The notes under the pieces were generated by a model, which saw only the letters and a list, made by a program, of their open reading frames with translations, did no database searches and was not told the origin of the DNA. The position numbers were made by a program, and so were the translations under genes. A DNA stretch of 64,000 nucleotides. It comes from Brucella pseudogrignonensis (GTDB lineage: Bacteria > Pseudomonadota > Alphaproteobacteria > Rhizobiales > Rhizobiaceae). How positions within the stretch are numbered: the stretch's first letter is position 1; each line of letters starts with the position of its first letter. Positions 8,454 through 18,104 of this stretch are shown in pieces. The stretch spans positions 124,001 to 188,000 of the forward strand of contig NZ_NNRM01000044.1 in assembly GCF_002252525.1 (NCBI RefSeq), read 5' to 3'.

Positions 8454-10379
8454 ATGAAACTTGCTTTGGCACTGGCCCTTTCCTGGGGCCTTGGCCTGGC
8501 GGCAGCGCCAGCTGTTGCCCAGACCAAAAATCCCGGTACCTTTGTCTTTTTGTGGACCGACGATGTGCAGTCGTTCGATCCCGCCTATATTGCCAACACG
8601 CCGAGCTCCTACGGCGCGCTGAACGTCTATAGCCGACTGCTCAATTACAATGGATCGGAGATCTCGGAATTTGTGCCTGCGATTTCAAGCGCGGTGCCGA
8701 GCCTTGACAATGGGTTGATCAAGAACGGTGATGATGGCTCTATCACCTATATTTTTCCGATCCGCAAGGACGTCTATGCCCACAAGGTCGGCATCAAGGG
8801 GGATGATGGCAAGATCACCTGGCAGGCCTATGATGGTTTGACCGAGGATCAGAAGGCGAAGATTGAACCCGGCTATGGACAGATCACCCCTGAGGATGTG
8901 CGCTATTCCCTGCTGCGGGCGATCCTGATGGGGCAATCGTGGATGTCGAACGCGATCACGGAAGTGGTAACGGCCGGCAAATATCCCGACATTACCAAAT
9001 GGGTGGAGACGGAAGCCAACGTCAAGAATATCAATGATGCGGGACCGGAGGCCTTGCGCAAGGTTTATGATCAGCTGGCCTCCCAGATCACGGTGGAGGG
9101 CGACAATGTCGTGCTGAAGCTGCCAAAATCCTTTCCTGCAACGCTTGGGGTCCTCGCCCTGCCCTTTGGTGCGTCGATCGTCGACAAGGAATGGGTGGCC
9201 TCGGTCGGCGGCTGGGATGGCGATGGCGGCAGCTGGAAGAAATACTATCGTCCCGAGCTTGGCGACGATCCGCTGTTTGCCCAGGAAAACGGCACCGGTC
9301 CATTCATGCTGGAGGAATGGGACCGCACCGATCGCCGGATAACCCTCAAGCGGTTTGACAATTATTTCATGGGTCCGGCCAAGCTGGAGCGCGTGGTGAT
9401 GCGCACCGTTCCGGAATGGACGACACGCCGCCTGCAGCTTTTGTCTGGCGATGCTGATTTTGTAACGGCACCCGTCGAGTTCCTTGATGAGTTGAGCAAA
9501 TCCGATGGCGTCAAGGTGGTTGATGGATTGCCGAAGGTGTTTGGCCGCGGGCTGTATTTCGCCTGGCCGCTCGAAGACACCGATAATCCGGCGATCGGCA
9601 GCGGAAAGCTTGATGGCAATGGCATTCCGCCGGATTTCTTTGCCGATATCGATGTGCGCAAAGGCTTCAACTATGCGCAGAACTACGATGCATTGCTCAA
9701 GCAGGTCCTTTTGAACAAGACGGTTCAGTCGCGCGGTCCGACGGTGCGGGGCATCATGGGCTATCGCGCGGACTCTCCGATCTACAGCTATGATCCGAAG
9801 AAGGCTGCGGAACATTTCAAGAAGGCCTTTGACGGCAAGTTGTGGGAGACAGGCTTCACCTTCACCGCCTATGTCCAGGAAGGGACACCGCAGGGCACTG
9901 CGGCGCTTTCAGCGCTGCAACAAGGATTGCAGCGAATAAACCCCAAATTCAAGATGAAAATCCAGTCGCTGCCCTGGGCATCGATTTCCGACAAGCTGAA
10001 CAACCGGGCCAAGCCGGCTTCACCGCTAACCTATATGGGCTGGGGGCCCGATTATTCGGATCCGGGCGGTCCGCTGGGTGCTGCCACCTATTACCTGTCG
10101 CCAACCGGACTTGTCGGCGGCATGCTTGGCGACGGCTATCGTGCGTTGATGACTGAAAAATTCAAGCCGTTGCTTGATCAGGCCTGGGCGTCCTCGGATC
10201 CGGCGGTGCGTGAACCGATCTATGCAAAGCTTCAGGCGATGTCCCATGACTATGCCACCACGCAGTTCCTGTGGGAAGATTTTGGCTATATCGTCACCCG
10301 CTCCAATATTGATGGCTATGTCCACAACATGATCCTTTATGGCGCATGGGATTTCTATCCGGTGAGCAAAGCGAACTGA
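8454..10379 (+). CDS. ABC transporter substrate-binding protein (SBP_bac_5), large form
   Basis: A 641-residue periplasmic binding protein with a signal peptide (MKLALALALSWGLGLAAAPA, cleavage near VAQ-T). Fold landmarks are VFLWTDDVQSFDPAYIANTP at the mature N terminus, ITPEDVRYSLLRAI, and NGTGPFMLEEWDRTDRRITLKRFDNYF in the middle. At 641 residues it is longer than most dipeptide-type binding proteins (roughly 500-550), like some opine/polyamine or glutathione-type members. AGGGGAAC is its ribosome site. It heads an operon with two permeases, an S12 hydrolase and a PLP enzyme. It is only distantly similar to the other binding protein (1926-3506), so two cargoes may share one importer. Confidence 0.92.
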   Translation: MKLALALALSWGLGLAAAPAVAQTKNPGTFVFLWTDDVQSFDPAYIANTPSSYGALNVYSRLLNYNGSEISEFVPAISSAVPSLDNGLIKNGDDGSITYIFPIRKDVYAHKVGIKGDDGKITWQAYDGLTEDQKAKIEPGYGQITPEDVRYSLLRAILMGQSWMSNAITEVVTAGKYPDITKWVETEANVKNINDAGPEALRKVYDQLASQITVEGDNVVLKLPKSFPATLGVLALPFGASIVDKEWVASVGGWDGDGGSWKKYYRPELGDDPLFAQENGTGPFMLEEWDRTDRRITLKRFDNYFMGPAKLERVVMRTVPEWTTRRLQLLSGDADFVTAPVEFLDELSKSDGVKVVDGLPKVFGRGLYFAWPLEDTDNPAIGSGKLDGNGIPPDFFADIDVRKGFNYAQNYDALLKQVLLNKTVQSRGPTVRGIMGYRADSPIYSYDPKKAAEHFKKAFDGKLWETGFTFTAYVQEGTPQGTAALSALQQGLQRINPKFKMKIQSLPWASISDKLNNRAKPASPLTYMGWGPDYSDPGGPLGAATYYLSPTGLVGGMLGDGYRALMTEKFKPLLDQAWASSDPAVREPIYAKLQAMSHDYATTQFLWEDFGYIVTRSNIDGYVHNMILYGAWDFYPVSKAN

Positions 10380-10390
10380 GCCCCTGGCGC

Positions 10391-10417
10391 GCACCGGGCG
10401 CGATCCGCGCCCGGTGC
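10391..10417 (+). terminator. Intra-operon GC hairpin after the binding-protein gene
   Basis: Perfect 12-bp stem (GCACCGGGCGCG) with a 3-base loop, followed by TTT, placed 12 bases after the binding-protein stop and before the permease start at 10450. Probably a partial terminator or RNA-stabilising stem that lowers permease relative to binding protein. Confidence 0.7.
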
Positions 10418-10449
10418 TTTCCCTTCATATAAGCGATAGAGGTAATGGT

Positions 10450-11487
10450 GTGCTCAATTACGCGTTGCGGCGGCTCTTAACACTCCCGGTGGTGCTTTTC
10501 GCCCTTTCGATCATGCTGTTTGCATTGCAGATGTCCTTGTCACCCACCCAACGGCTGGCGGCCTATGCGCCCTCGCCCGACTTTCTCAAGGGGGGGCAGG
10601 AGAGCATCCGCCGGATGATCGAACAATATGGTCTCAACGATCCTTTTCATGTGCAGTATGGCAAATGGATCGGCAATATCATGACTGGCAATCTCGGCTG
10701 GTCCGAGACCGCGCGCCAGCCGGTGGCCCATGCCCTGACGTCCCTGTTGCCGGCAACACTTGAACTGGTTCTGCTGGCCTTCATTCCAAGCTTTCTTCTG
10801 GCGATTTACCTTGGATCGCGCGCCGGCATCTACCTCAATAAATGGCCGGACCACCTCATCCGCATTTTCACCATCCTGGGCTGGTCATTCCCCGTCTATG
10901 TGTTTGGCCTGCTGATGTTGCTGATCTTTTACTCGGCATTGGACTGGTTTCCGCCTGGACGGCTCAGTCAATGGGCGCAGGCGACCGTGATGTCGTCCGA
11001 TTTTACCCGCTATACCGGTGCCAACACGATCGATGCGCTGCTGAACGGCAATTTCCGGGTATTGGGGGATTCTCTCCGCCATCTGGCCGCGCCTGTGATC
11101 ACGCTGACCTATGTCAATCTCGCCAGCATGACGCGGGTGATGCGCACCTCGATGCTCGAGACCCTGCGGCAGGACTATGTCCGCACGGCCCGCGCCAAGG
11201 GGATGCCGCGGCGCGTGGTGGAGTTGCGGCATGCGCGGCGCAACGCACTGCTGCCGGTGACCACCATTGCCGGCATGGAGCTTGCAACCATGATGGGTGG
11301 CGTGGTGATTACCGAGACCATCTTCGACTATGCCGGCCTCGGCCAGTTTGCCGCCAAATCTGCCGCCAATCTGGATTTTCCGGCCATCCTCGGCTTCAGC
11401 CTGTATTTTGCGATCGTGCTTGTGCTGATGAACCTGGTCGTTGACCTGATCTATCCATTGCTCGATCCGAGGGTGAAGACGCGATGA
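10450..11487 (+). CDS. ABC transporter permease (DppB-like)
   Basis: A 345-residue inner-membrane permease. I choose the GTG at 10450 (preceded by AGAGGTAA); it starts VLNYALRRLLTLPVVLFALSIMLF, the usual DppB N terminus with the first membrane helix. The binding-protein-dependent permease domain follows, with the cytoplasmic EAA-type loop around YVRTARAKGMPRRVVELRHARRNALLP. It overlaps the second permease gene by 4 bases. With that protein it forms the membrane channel served by the ATPases encoded at 5279-7158. Confidence 0.93.
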   Translation: MLNYALRRLLTLPVVLFALSIMLFALQMSLSPTQRLAAYAPSPDFLKGGQESIRRMIEQYGLNDPFHVQYGKWIGNIMTGNLGWSETARQPVAHALTSLLPATLELVLLAFIPSFLLAIYLGSRAGIYLNKWPDHLIRIFTILGWSFPVYVFGLLMLLIFYSALDWFPPGRLSQWAQATVMSSDFTRYTGANTIDALLNGNFRVLGDSLRHLAAPVITLTYVNLASMTRVMRTSMLETLRQDYVRTARAKGMPRRVVELRHARRNALLPVTTIAGMELATMMGGVVITETIFDYAGLGQFAAKSAANLDFPAILGFSLYFAIVLVLMNLVVDLIYPLLDPRVKTR

Positions 11488-12356
11488 AACTGCTTTCCTA
11501 TCTTTTGCGCAATCCCGTCTCGATGATCGGCGTTTTGATCCTGATCGGCTTCGTGCTGATCGCCTTTTTCGCACCCTGGCTGGCCCCGCCGCAGGAGTTT
11601 CAGATGTCGGTCTATGACACGCCGCGTGCCGGCTTTCTTGCGACCCCGCAACCGCCCTCGCCTGAGGCGATATTTGGCACCACCGAGGGTCAGTATGACA
11701 TCTATTATGCCGTGATATGGGGCACCCGCACCGCTTTCAAGATCGGGCTCGGGGTTGTTGCCATCTCGGTCTTTATCGGCACCTTGATCGGTGCCCTGGC
11801 AGCCTATTACGGCGGCAAGATCGATGAAATCCTGATGCGGATCGTCGATGTCTTCATGGCGGTACCGTTTCTGATTGCTGCGATGGTCTTAACGGCATTG
11901 CTTGGCAAGGGCATCGGCCCGATCACCATTGCGCTGACGACTTTCGGCTGGATGGGCTATGCACGGGTGGTTCGCAGTGAAATCCTGCGAATTCGGGAAA
12001 TGGACTATATCCATGCGGCCCGCAGCTATGGTGCCGGCGATCTGCGCCTGATCCTGCGGCATATTCTGCCCAATGCCTTTTTCCCGGTTTTGGTGCTTGC
12101 CACCATGGCAACCGGTTCGATGGTTCTGTCCGCCTCGGCGCTGAGCTTTCTGGGCGTGGGCACGGAAGAAGGCTATGCCGACTGGGGGCAGTTCATTGCC
12201 TATTCACGCAACTGGATTGTCGGTCAGCCGGGCAACCCGTTTCAATACTGGTACACGCTGGCCTTTCCCGGCGCTGCGATCTTTCTGTTCGTTTTGTCAT
12301 GGAACCTAGTCGGCGACACGTTGCGCGACATTCTTGACCCCCGTCACTCAAGCTAA
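11484..12356 (+). CDS. ABC transporter permease (DppC-like)
   Basis: A 290-residue permease with an N-terminal helix (residues about 8-30), a periplasmic loop, and a five-helix permease domain. The EAA-type loop reads YIHAARSYGAGDLRLILRHILPNAF. ATGA overlap with the upstream permease gene. The protein ends LVGDTLRDILDPRH, the typical DppC terminus. Confidence 0.93.
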   Translation: MKLLSYLLRNPVSMIGVLILIGFVLIAFFAPWLAPPQEFQMSVYDTPRAGFLATPQPPSPEAIFGTTEGQYDIYYAVIWGTRTAFKIGLGVVAISVFIGTLIGALAAYYGGKIDEILMRIVDVFMAVPFLIAAMVLTALLGKGIGPITIALTTFGWMGYARVVRSEILRIREMDYIHAARSYGAGDLRLILRHILPNAFFPVLVLATMATGSMVLSASALSFLGVGTEEGYADWGQFIAYSRNWIVGQPGNPFQYWYTLAFPGAAIFLFVLSWNLVGDTLRDILDPRHSS

Positions 12357-12371
12357 AGTGGGAGAATAACT

Positions 12372-14042
12372 GTGCCTACGCTTTCCAATTCATCGATCGA
12401 ACTCTTTGAGAGCCTCATTCGCCACGAAGTCGAAGACAAGGCCATCCCCTCGATTTCCTACGCTCTTGTCGACCGGAATGGCTTGCTGGCGGAGGGGCAT
12501 GTCCAGCATTCCACGCGTCATTTCGAGATGAATGACAAGACCTGTTTCCGTATTGGTTCGATCACCAAGACCTTCACCGCGGTGGCGATCATGCAGTTGG
12601 TAGAAAGAGGTCTCGTGGATCTGGATGTCGATGTGGCGGAATATCTTCCCGGATTTCAGCCGGTCAATCCGTTCATCGGACGCGAAAGCGGGCCCTATGG
12701 TTCCCATATCAGCCTGCGCAAGCTGATGAGCCACACGGCGGGCATCGTGAGAGAACCCAAAAGCGGGCATTATCTTGATGCCCACCGGCCGCCGCTGGCG
12801 GATACTGTCACCGAGCTTGCCACGTCAACGCTCAAGCAGGATCCCAGTGCCGGGACCATGCATTATTCCAATGCCGGCATTGCGGTTGTCGGTCTGGTGA
12901 TTGAGAAAGTGTCAAAAAAATCCTACGCCGACTACATAGCGGAAAATATCCTCAAGCCGCTTCAGATGTCCGACACCTCATCCGGCATGGCGGATGGCAT
13001 TCGCGAAAGGCTGGCGCCGGCGCATATGTGGACGCTTGATGGCGACAGCCCTGCCCCGGTGTTCAGCCTCGGCGGGTCGCCGGCCGGCAATATTTTCTCG
13101 ACAAATACCGATATGGCGCATTACGCCCAATGCCTGTTGCGGGGCGGGTTTACACCGGATGGCCAGCCACTTCTCAGTCCCGCCTCCTTGCGCGAGATGT
13201 GGAACCCGATCGGACGGCGGCCGAGCAATCATGACAAGACCCTGAACGGCTACGGGCTGTGCTTTGGTTTGGGTGACATGGACGGCTGGACTTCGGTTGG
13301 CCATGGCGGGGCCGTTTATGGCTATGCATCGCAAATGACATTGCTGCCACAGGCTGGGATTGGCGTCCTGATCTTTGCAACGCTGGATTTCGCCAATCAG
13401 ATCGCATCCCGTCTGGCAAGCGATGGTCTGCGCCTCGCGCTCTTTGAACGCAGAATGGGTCAGCGCCCGCAAAGCGCCGCGTTGCCACCCGCGATTACCA
13501 GCGAGCAGTTCGCACGGCTGCCCGGACTGTATCGCCAGCAGGAAACCGGCGAGGTCGTGGAGGTCAAGGAAAAGGCGGGCAAACTCTATCTGATGGGCGA
13601 AGGCGTACCGTTGCAGATCCGTCCGACAGTTGATGACGCCTTCGTCATCGACGGCCGCATTTATGGCCGTGGCGCCGACTATCCGCATATGAACCTGTCA
13701 TTTAACGGCGCCGACTCCTTGAACTGGAAGGACCAGGACTGGGTGAGGGTCGACAGCCTCCCGGCCGAGCAGGTACCGCCAGAGATCGCCATCCATCTGG
13801 GTGAATACGGACCGGATTTCAACATCACTTACCTGACCTATAGCCATGGCCAGCTGAAATGCCTGATCGAGTATTTCTGCACCCATAGCTGCGAGCCTGT
13901 CGATGGGGGCCGTTTCCGGATGCGCGGGCTTCTTTATGAAGAGGAGATTCTGGAACTCGGCGCCGTTGACGAGAATGGCAGAGAGGGCATCCGCGTGGGA
14001 CCGATGTTCCTGCAGCGCCGTCAGGCGGCACAGGCAGCTTAA
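12372..14042 (+). CDS. Serine hydrolase, S12 / class C beta-lactamase-like fold
   Basis: A 556-residue cytoplasmic-looking enzyme (no signal peptide) starting at GTG after GGGAGAATAAC. The catalytic domain (about 1-360) carries the S12 motifs: nucleophile S63-I-T-K66, Y165-S-N167 and H311-G-G313. About 190 further residues form a C-terminal extension like the extra beta domains of D-aminopeptidase-type members of S12 (the Ochrobactrum enzyme is about 520 residues). It lies 15 bases after the permease gene, so its substrate is probably something imported: a D-amino-acid amide, ester or peptide. The exact activity is not readable from the sequence. Confidence 0.88.
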   Translation: MPTLSNSSIELFESLIRHEVEDKAIPSISYALVDRNGLLAEGHVQHSTRHFEMNDKTCFRIGSITKTFTAVAIMQLVERGLVDLDVDVAEYLPGFQPVNPFIGRESGPYGSHISLRKLMSHTAGIVREPKSGHYLDAHRPPLADTVTELATSTLKQDPSAGTMHYSNAGIAVVGLVIEKVSKKSYADYIAENILKPLQMSDTSSGMADGIRERLAPAHMWTLDGDSPAPVFSLGGSPAGNIFSTNTDMAHYAQCLLRGGFTPDGQPLLSPASLREMWNPIGRRPSNHDKTLNGYGLCFGLGDMDGWTSVGHGGAVYGYASQMTLLPQAGIGVLIFATLDFANQIASRLASDGLRLALFERRMGQRPQSAALPPAITSEQFARLPGLYRQQETGEVVEVKEKAGKLYLMGEGVPLQIRPTVDDAFVIDGRIYGRGADYPHMNLSFNGADSLNWKDQDWVRVDSLPAEQVPPEIAIHLGEYGPDFNITYLTYSHGQLKCLIEYFCTHSCEPVDGGRFRMRGLLYEEEILELGAVDENGREGIRVGPMFLQRRQAAQAA

Positions 14043-14056
14043 GGTTACTGGCGCTG

Positions 14057-15151
14057 ATGGCTATCCCGATCACCATGGAAGAACCACTGGCCGCGCGCAT
14101 GCGGATTAATGGCCGCCCGGTCGATTATTTTTGTGGCACGAGCTATTTTTGCCTGCACGGCCACAAAGACGTTATTGATGCGGCCTGTGCCGCAACAAGA
14201 CAGTATGGGCTTGGTCCGGGGACGCTTGCGCTGATGCCCATTTATGCGGAACTCAACGCCGCATTATGCGCTTGGTTTGCCACAGAGGATGTGGTGCCGA
14301 TGATATCCGGCTATATCAGCCCGATGGCCCTGTTGCAGGGGCTGCGCGATGACTTTGATGTGGTGTTCGTTGATCAGGCGACCCACTATAGCAGCCGGTA
14401 TGCGATCGCCGGACTTGGTAAGCCGGTTTATCAATTCCGGCATCTTGATTCCAACAGTCTCAGTGAGGCGCTTGGCCTTCATCTGGCGGCAAGACAACGC
14501 GCGGTGATCGTAACCGCCGGGGTTTTTCCAGTAACCGGGGCTTTGGCGCCGCTTGCCGATTATCGTGCGGTTTTGGAGACCTATGATAATTGTCTTCTCT
14601 GTGTCGACGATTCCCACGGAGTCGGGGTGCTGGGCGAAAGTGGGAGCGGATCGTTGCAGCATGCCGGTCTGGAGCAGGAAGGAAATTATCTCGCTGGGAC
14701 TTTAAGCAAGGCCTTTGGCGCCCTTGGCGGGATCGTGCCGGCCAATCGCATGCTGGCAGAGACGATCAGGCAGCGATCGATGATCATGCGGGGTGCGTCG
14801 CTGCCACCTCCCGCTGCTGCAGCAGCGGCCGTGGCTGCCCTGAAACTGTTAAAGGCGCAGCCGCAGATGCGCGCGAATCTTCAACGCAATGTGCTGCATC
14901 TTCGGGGCGGATTGAGAAGGCTGGGCTTTGCTGTCGATGATAGTCCGGTCCCCATCGTCTCGCTGCGCGGGGCCGTCGATCTCGAACATCTGCGACGGGA
15001 ACTCGACAAGCGCGACATCGTGGTGAAAATCACGCCGGCCCATGGCTATTCGGATGCCCCTGATGTCCCCACAATGCGGCTGGCAGTGTTTTCCGAGCAT
15101 AGTCCGCTGCAGATTGACAGGTTGCTTTCTGCAATCCACGAGATTGTGTGA
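14057..15151 (+). CDS. PLP-dependent alpha-oxoamine-synthase-like enzyme (class II aminotransferase fold)
   Basis: A 364-residue fold-type I PLP enzyme related to 8-amino-7-oxononanoate synthase and 2-amino-3-ketobutyrate CoA ligase. The PLP lysine is K218 in GTLSKAFGALGG; the cofactor-binding DDSH (184-187) is followed by GVGVLGESGSG, a family hallmark. These enzymes condense an amino acid with an acyl-CoA or do the reverse cleavage. Last gene of the transporter operon, 14 bases after the S12 hydrolase. No other biotin gene is near, so a degradative role on the imported compound is likelier than biotin synthesis. The 15152-15656 gap behind it shows no supportable gene. Confidence 0.85.
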   Translation: MAIPITMEEPLAARMRINGRPVDYFCGTSYFCLHGHKDVIDAACAATRQYGLGPGTLALMPIYAELNAALCAWFATEDVVPMISGYISPMALLQGLRDDFDVVFVDQATHYSSRYAIAGLGKPVYQFRHLDSNSLSEALGLHLAARQRAVIVTAGVFPVTGALAPLADYRAVLETYDNCLLCVDDSHGVGVLGESGSGSLQHAGLEQEGNYLAGTLSKAFGALGGIVPANRMLAETIRQRSMIMRGASLPPPAAAAAAVAALKLLKAQPQMRANLQRNVLHLRGGLRRLGFAVDDSPVPIVSLRGAVDLEHLRRELDKRDIVVKITPAHGYSDAPDVPTMRLAVFSEHSPLQIDRLLSAIHEIV

Positions 15152-15656
15152 GGCTGCCCGCGGATGATCACAAAGAATGTGCCAGATCACAGCTGTTCGC
15201 ATTCTGCATTGCTTCTTCACGCGGACCTGATCTTCTGGTGACTTATAATCATCCCTTTTTATTGCAGTTGGCTTCTTCGGGCAAAGATGCTTCATTGCAG
15301 CAGCGCTTGCTTTCGCCCAAGCCTTCACAAGCGTCTCACTCTGGCTTAGCCTGCCCTATCCACAAATACCGGAGAGCCCGTGCTCCCTTTGCTCGCTGGC
15401 CTGCCTGCAATGGAACATGCGGAGGGAGCAGCAAAATCTATGTCGTCTAAAGGGCTTAGCTTTTGAATGCCTTACGCTGCATTTGAATTTGCCGGTCGAC
15501 AAGCTCCTCGCCTTGTCGGTGCTGGGACAGCAGGGAACCTGCCAGGCCTCCACCTCATTTTCGAACAGGGTCTGACGCACCGGCTTCACGCGGCACGATC
15601 ATGCGTGTGGAGAGGCGTGATCCCCTTCTCATCACGCTGCTGCTTTACGGGACTGC

Positions 15657-16364
15657 TCAGGATGGACGGTTTCTCAGCCGCACACACTGGCCATTGAGTT
15701 GATGGGCTACCCAATCCACGAGGTCGGCGCGGGCTGTCGGATCGATCTCGATCCAGTTGATATGGGTTGGCGCCTGGACACCACTTTCCATGGCCATATC
15801 GGCATATAACGCGTTGATGGCCTGTGCTGCAATATCGTGATCAAGGCTCAGGAACATCGCAAAATGCGCAAGAACTGCGTATTCTCCGGGATGATCGCGC
15901 CCAAGTGCCTTCCAGCGCTGCGCGGTGCCGGCGAGCTTTCGATCCGCGACCACGACGTTATAGATCCCATCACACATCGAACCTGAAACCGCTTGGTAGT
16001 GACCCGTGATCCCGCGCGTGGCAAGCATCGCTATCAAGGGCTGGCACAACAGGCGATAGGCTGATCCGATCCGATCATGGCCAGTGGCATCGGCCGAAAA
16101 GCGCATTGAGAGGTTGTTGACGTCTGGCCCCTGCACGACGGCCCCGCCACCCGTGTCGCGCAGGAATACCGGCCATCCTCTGGCTTCCGATGCTGCGATC
16201 GCCTGCTCGAAATTGTGATAATTGGCATGGCTGCGCGGCACGACAATACAGGGTGGCGTCTGCCAGAGCATCCACTTGAGCTCAGGGTCGTGTGGTGTCT
16301 CGCCGAGCAGGGCGCGCTCACGCGCCAACGCTTCATGATAGGGCAGATGCAAGACGATATTCAT
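15657..16364 (-). CDS. Lipoate-protein ligase A family protein
   Basis: A 235-residue member of the biotin/lipoate A/B protein ligase family. I start at 16364 (MNIVLHLPYHE, preceded by CAGGATG) rather than at an upstream Met whose leader looks non-coding. Family features are the glycine-rich loop LRDTGGGAVVQGP with LSM after it, and the lysine in VVADRKLAGTAQRW, which contacts the acyl-adenylate. It ends facing the transporter operon. It could scavenge lipoate or octanoate, or act on another acyl substrate; no lipoyl-domain gene is near. Confidence 0.82.
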   Translation of the reverse strand: MNIVLHLPYHEALARERALLGETPHDPELKWMLWQTPPCIVVPRSHANYHNFEQAIAASEARGWPVFLRDTGGGAVVQGPDVNNLSMRFSADATGHDRIGSAYRLLCQPLIAMLATRGITGHYQAVSGSMCDGIYNVVVADRKLAGTAQRWKALGRDHPGEYAVLAHFAMFLSLDHDIAAQAINALYADMAMESGVQAPTHINWIEIDPTARADLVDWVAHQLNGQCVRLRNRPS

Positions 16365-16613
16365 TGAACAATCATCCTGACAGGATTGAATGCGGCGGCG
16401 CTGGACGCTGCTTTGCTTTAGGCAATCTGTTGCCATTTGACAAGCAAGGCTTGGCCTGTCGCTGAAACCCGCCCGAACAGTGTTGTGAGCGGCCAGATGG
16501 GTCCGTCGACGCCGTAGCCGGCAGCTCTGTTTTGCGCAAGGACATTGAGCCGCTGCATGCATTTGCCGGCCGGCCTGATTGTCAAACGATGAATGGAGCA
16601 AGGCAGCTATGCC

Positions 16614-16813
16614 TTAGCCCCCCGCCGTCACTCTGCCCAGTAATGTTTCGAACCGTTTGGACAGTGCATCTTGCAGTCTGTGCTTTTCAAACTGGCCGAT
16701 CTCCATCAGTGGGATCCCGGCTCGTTCCAGCACGCTACGCTTCACCACCATCCGGAATGCAAAGATACCCACAGCATGCGGGGAGAAGATGTCTCTTACC
16801 TCCCAGCACAGCC
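16614..16813 (-). pseudogene. Unidentified coding relic
   Basis: The 594-base gap 16365-16958 holds one open stretch on the minus strand that looks protein-like (WEVRDIFSPHAVGIFAFRMV, then a charged helical C terminus ending LLGRVTAGG). An in-frame TGA and no start precede it. I do not recognise it; it may be the 3' end of a lost gene. Confidence 0.25.
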
Positions 16814-16958
16814 GTTGAAATCAATCCGCTGCCATAGGGCGATGGAGCTGATTTGCTGAAGGCGCTCTCACGGTGTTGATCTTGCGCCACAACTGCGGCG
16901 CACCGGTTGGCGCGACGAAATGTTACTGCCTTTGCTTCTGCTCACTCCGCAGGCGAAA

Positions 16959-18104
16959 CTACTGCTTGAGCAAGCTTTCGATCAGTGCGTATGTGGCGGT
17001 AACGCGGGCTTCGTTGGGATAATTCTTGTTTGCGAGCACCACGACTCCCAGACGTTCGCTTGGGATCATGGCGACATAGCCACCGAATCCGTTGGTTGAG
17101 CCGGTTTTATTGAGAATAACCTGCTTCTGAGGCGCAAGAGTGGGGTCGATCTTTTCAACCGGTTGTGGTTTCAAGATAAAATCATACCCGTTGCCCTCCA
17201 CCATCTGTTTGACGGCGACTGGCCACGGATACTGTTCCCAGATCATATCCTGCGTGAACAGAGCCGTCTTGTATTGGCCTTGCTGCGTGCGTTTGATAGC
17301 TTGCTGCAGCTCGTGCGAGACGGCACCCGTTCCCAATTCGATATCAAGAAGTTTGAGCATGTCACGGGCGGTCGATTTCACACCATAGGCCTCGGCGTCG
17401 AGGACGCCCGGCGTGACCCTGATGGGAGCATCGGTCTTCCGATCATAACCAAAGGCATAGGCTTCTATTTTGTCGCTGGGAATATCTATCCAGCTATTGC
17501 GGAGACCGAGCGCCGGAAACAGCATTGTTTGCACAGCGGTCCTGTAATCGCTACCCAAGGCTTTGCCACTAATATAGCCAAGCATTCCAATGCTGATATT
17601 CGAATAGCTCCGCGCACCCGGATCGGAGGGCCGCCAATCCTTCAGCCAGTTCACCAGGTCGGCTATGTCCCCAACCTTTTCGGGTACCTGCAGCGGCAGG
17701 CCGCCCGAATGATGGGTCGCAAGGTCCATCAGGGTGAGTTTATCGCCGATTGTACATTTGTCCTCGCAAAGATGATGCGCCATTGTTTCATTGAGATCGA
17801 GGTCCCCACGTTGTTCAGCCCAGGCTGCGAGGGTGGCGGTAAAAATCTTACTGATGGAGCCAAGTTCAAAAAGTGTATCAGGTGTCACCGGACTTTGTTG
17901 TTCGCGCGACGCCAATCCCGTCGCATAAAACTCATGGACACCGTCTCGTGTTATACCAACAATCAGACCTGGGACATTAAACTCTTGCACAATAGGCGCA
18001 AAGGCTGCTTGGGCTTTGGATTGAAAATCATTGGCCATCACCAGCGTGGGATCAAACGCCACGAGTAGCGGTATCAACTTGAGCGATAGCGCGGACAGCT
18101 TCAT
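16959..18104 (-). CDS. ampC: Class C beta-lactamase (AmpC)
   Basis: A 381-residue secreted serine beta-lactamase, normal length for class C. Residues 1-24 are a signal peptide (LSLKLIPLLVAFDPTLVMA-N). Active-site motifs are all present: S83-I-S-K86, Y167-S-N169 and K333-T-G335. It hydrolyses penicillins and cephalosporins in the periplasm. The family includes the OCH enzymes of Ochrobactrum anthropi, whose ampC is usually next to a divergent ampR. Here no ampR is present: the next gene is a MarR regulator and the 345-base gap 18105-18449 shows no gene. Expression control therefore may be constitutive or act from elsewhere. Confidence 0.93.
   Translation of the reverse strand: MKLSALSLKLIPLLVAFDPTLVMANDFQSKAQAAFAPIVQEFNVPGLIVGITRDGVHEFYATGLASREQQSPVTPDTLFELGSISKIFTATLAAWAEQRGDLDLNETMAHHLCEDKCTIGDKLTLMDLATHHSGGLPLQVPEKVGDIADLVNWLKDWRPSDPGARSYSNISIGMLGYISGKALGSDYRTAVQTMLFPALGLRNSWIDIPSDKIEAYAFGYDRKTDAPIRVTPGVLDAEAYGVKSTARDMLKLLDIELGTGAVSHELQQAIKRTQQGQYKTALFTQDMIWEQYPWPVAVKQMVEGNGYDFILKPQPVEKIDPTLAPQKQVILNKTGSTNGFGGYVAMIPSERLGVVVLANKNYPNEARVTATYALIESLLKQ

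Noticed and set aside
8685-9815. Open frame of about 375 codons on the minus strand
   Set aside because: Antisense of the 641-residue binding protein; no ribosome site or domain.
17163-18068. Possible gene opposite ampC, considered as a candidate ampR
   Set aside because: Translation has no helix-turn-helix or LysR features and mirrors ampC codons.
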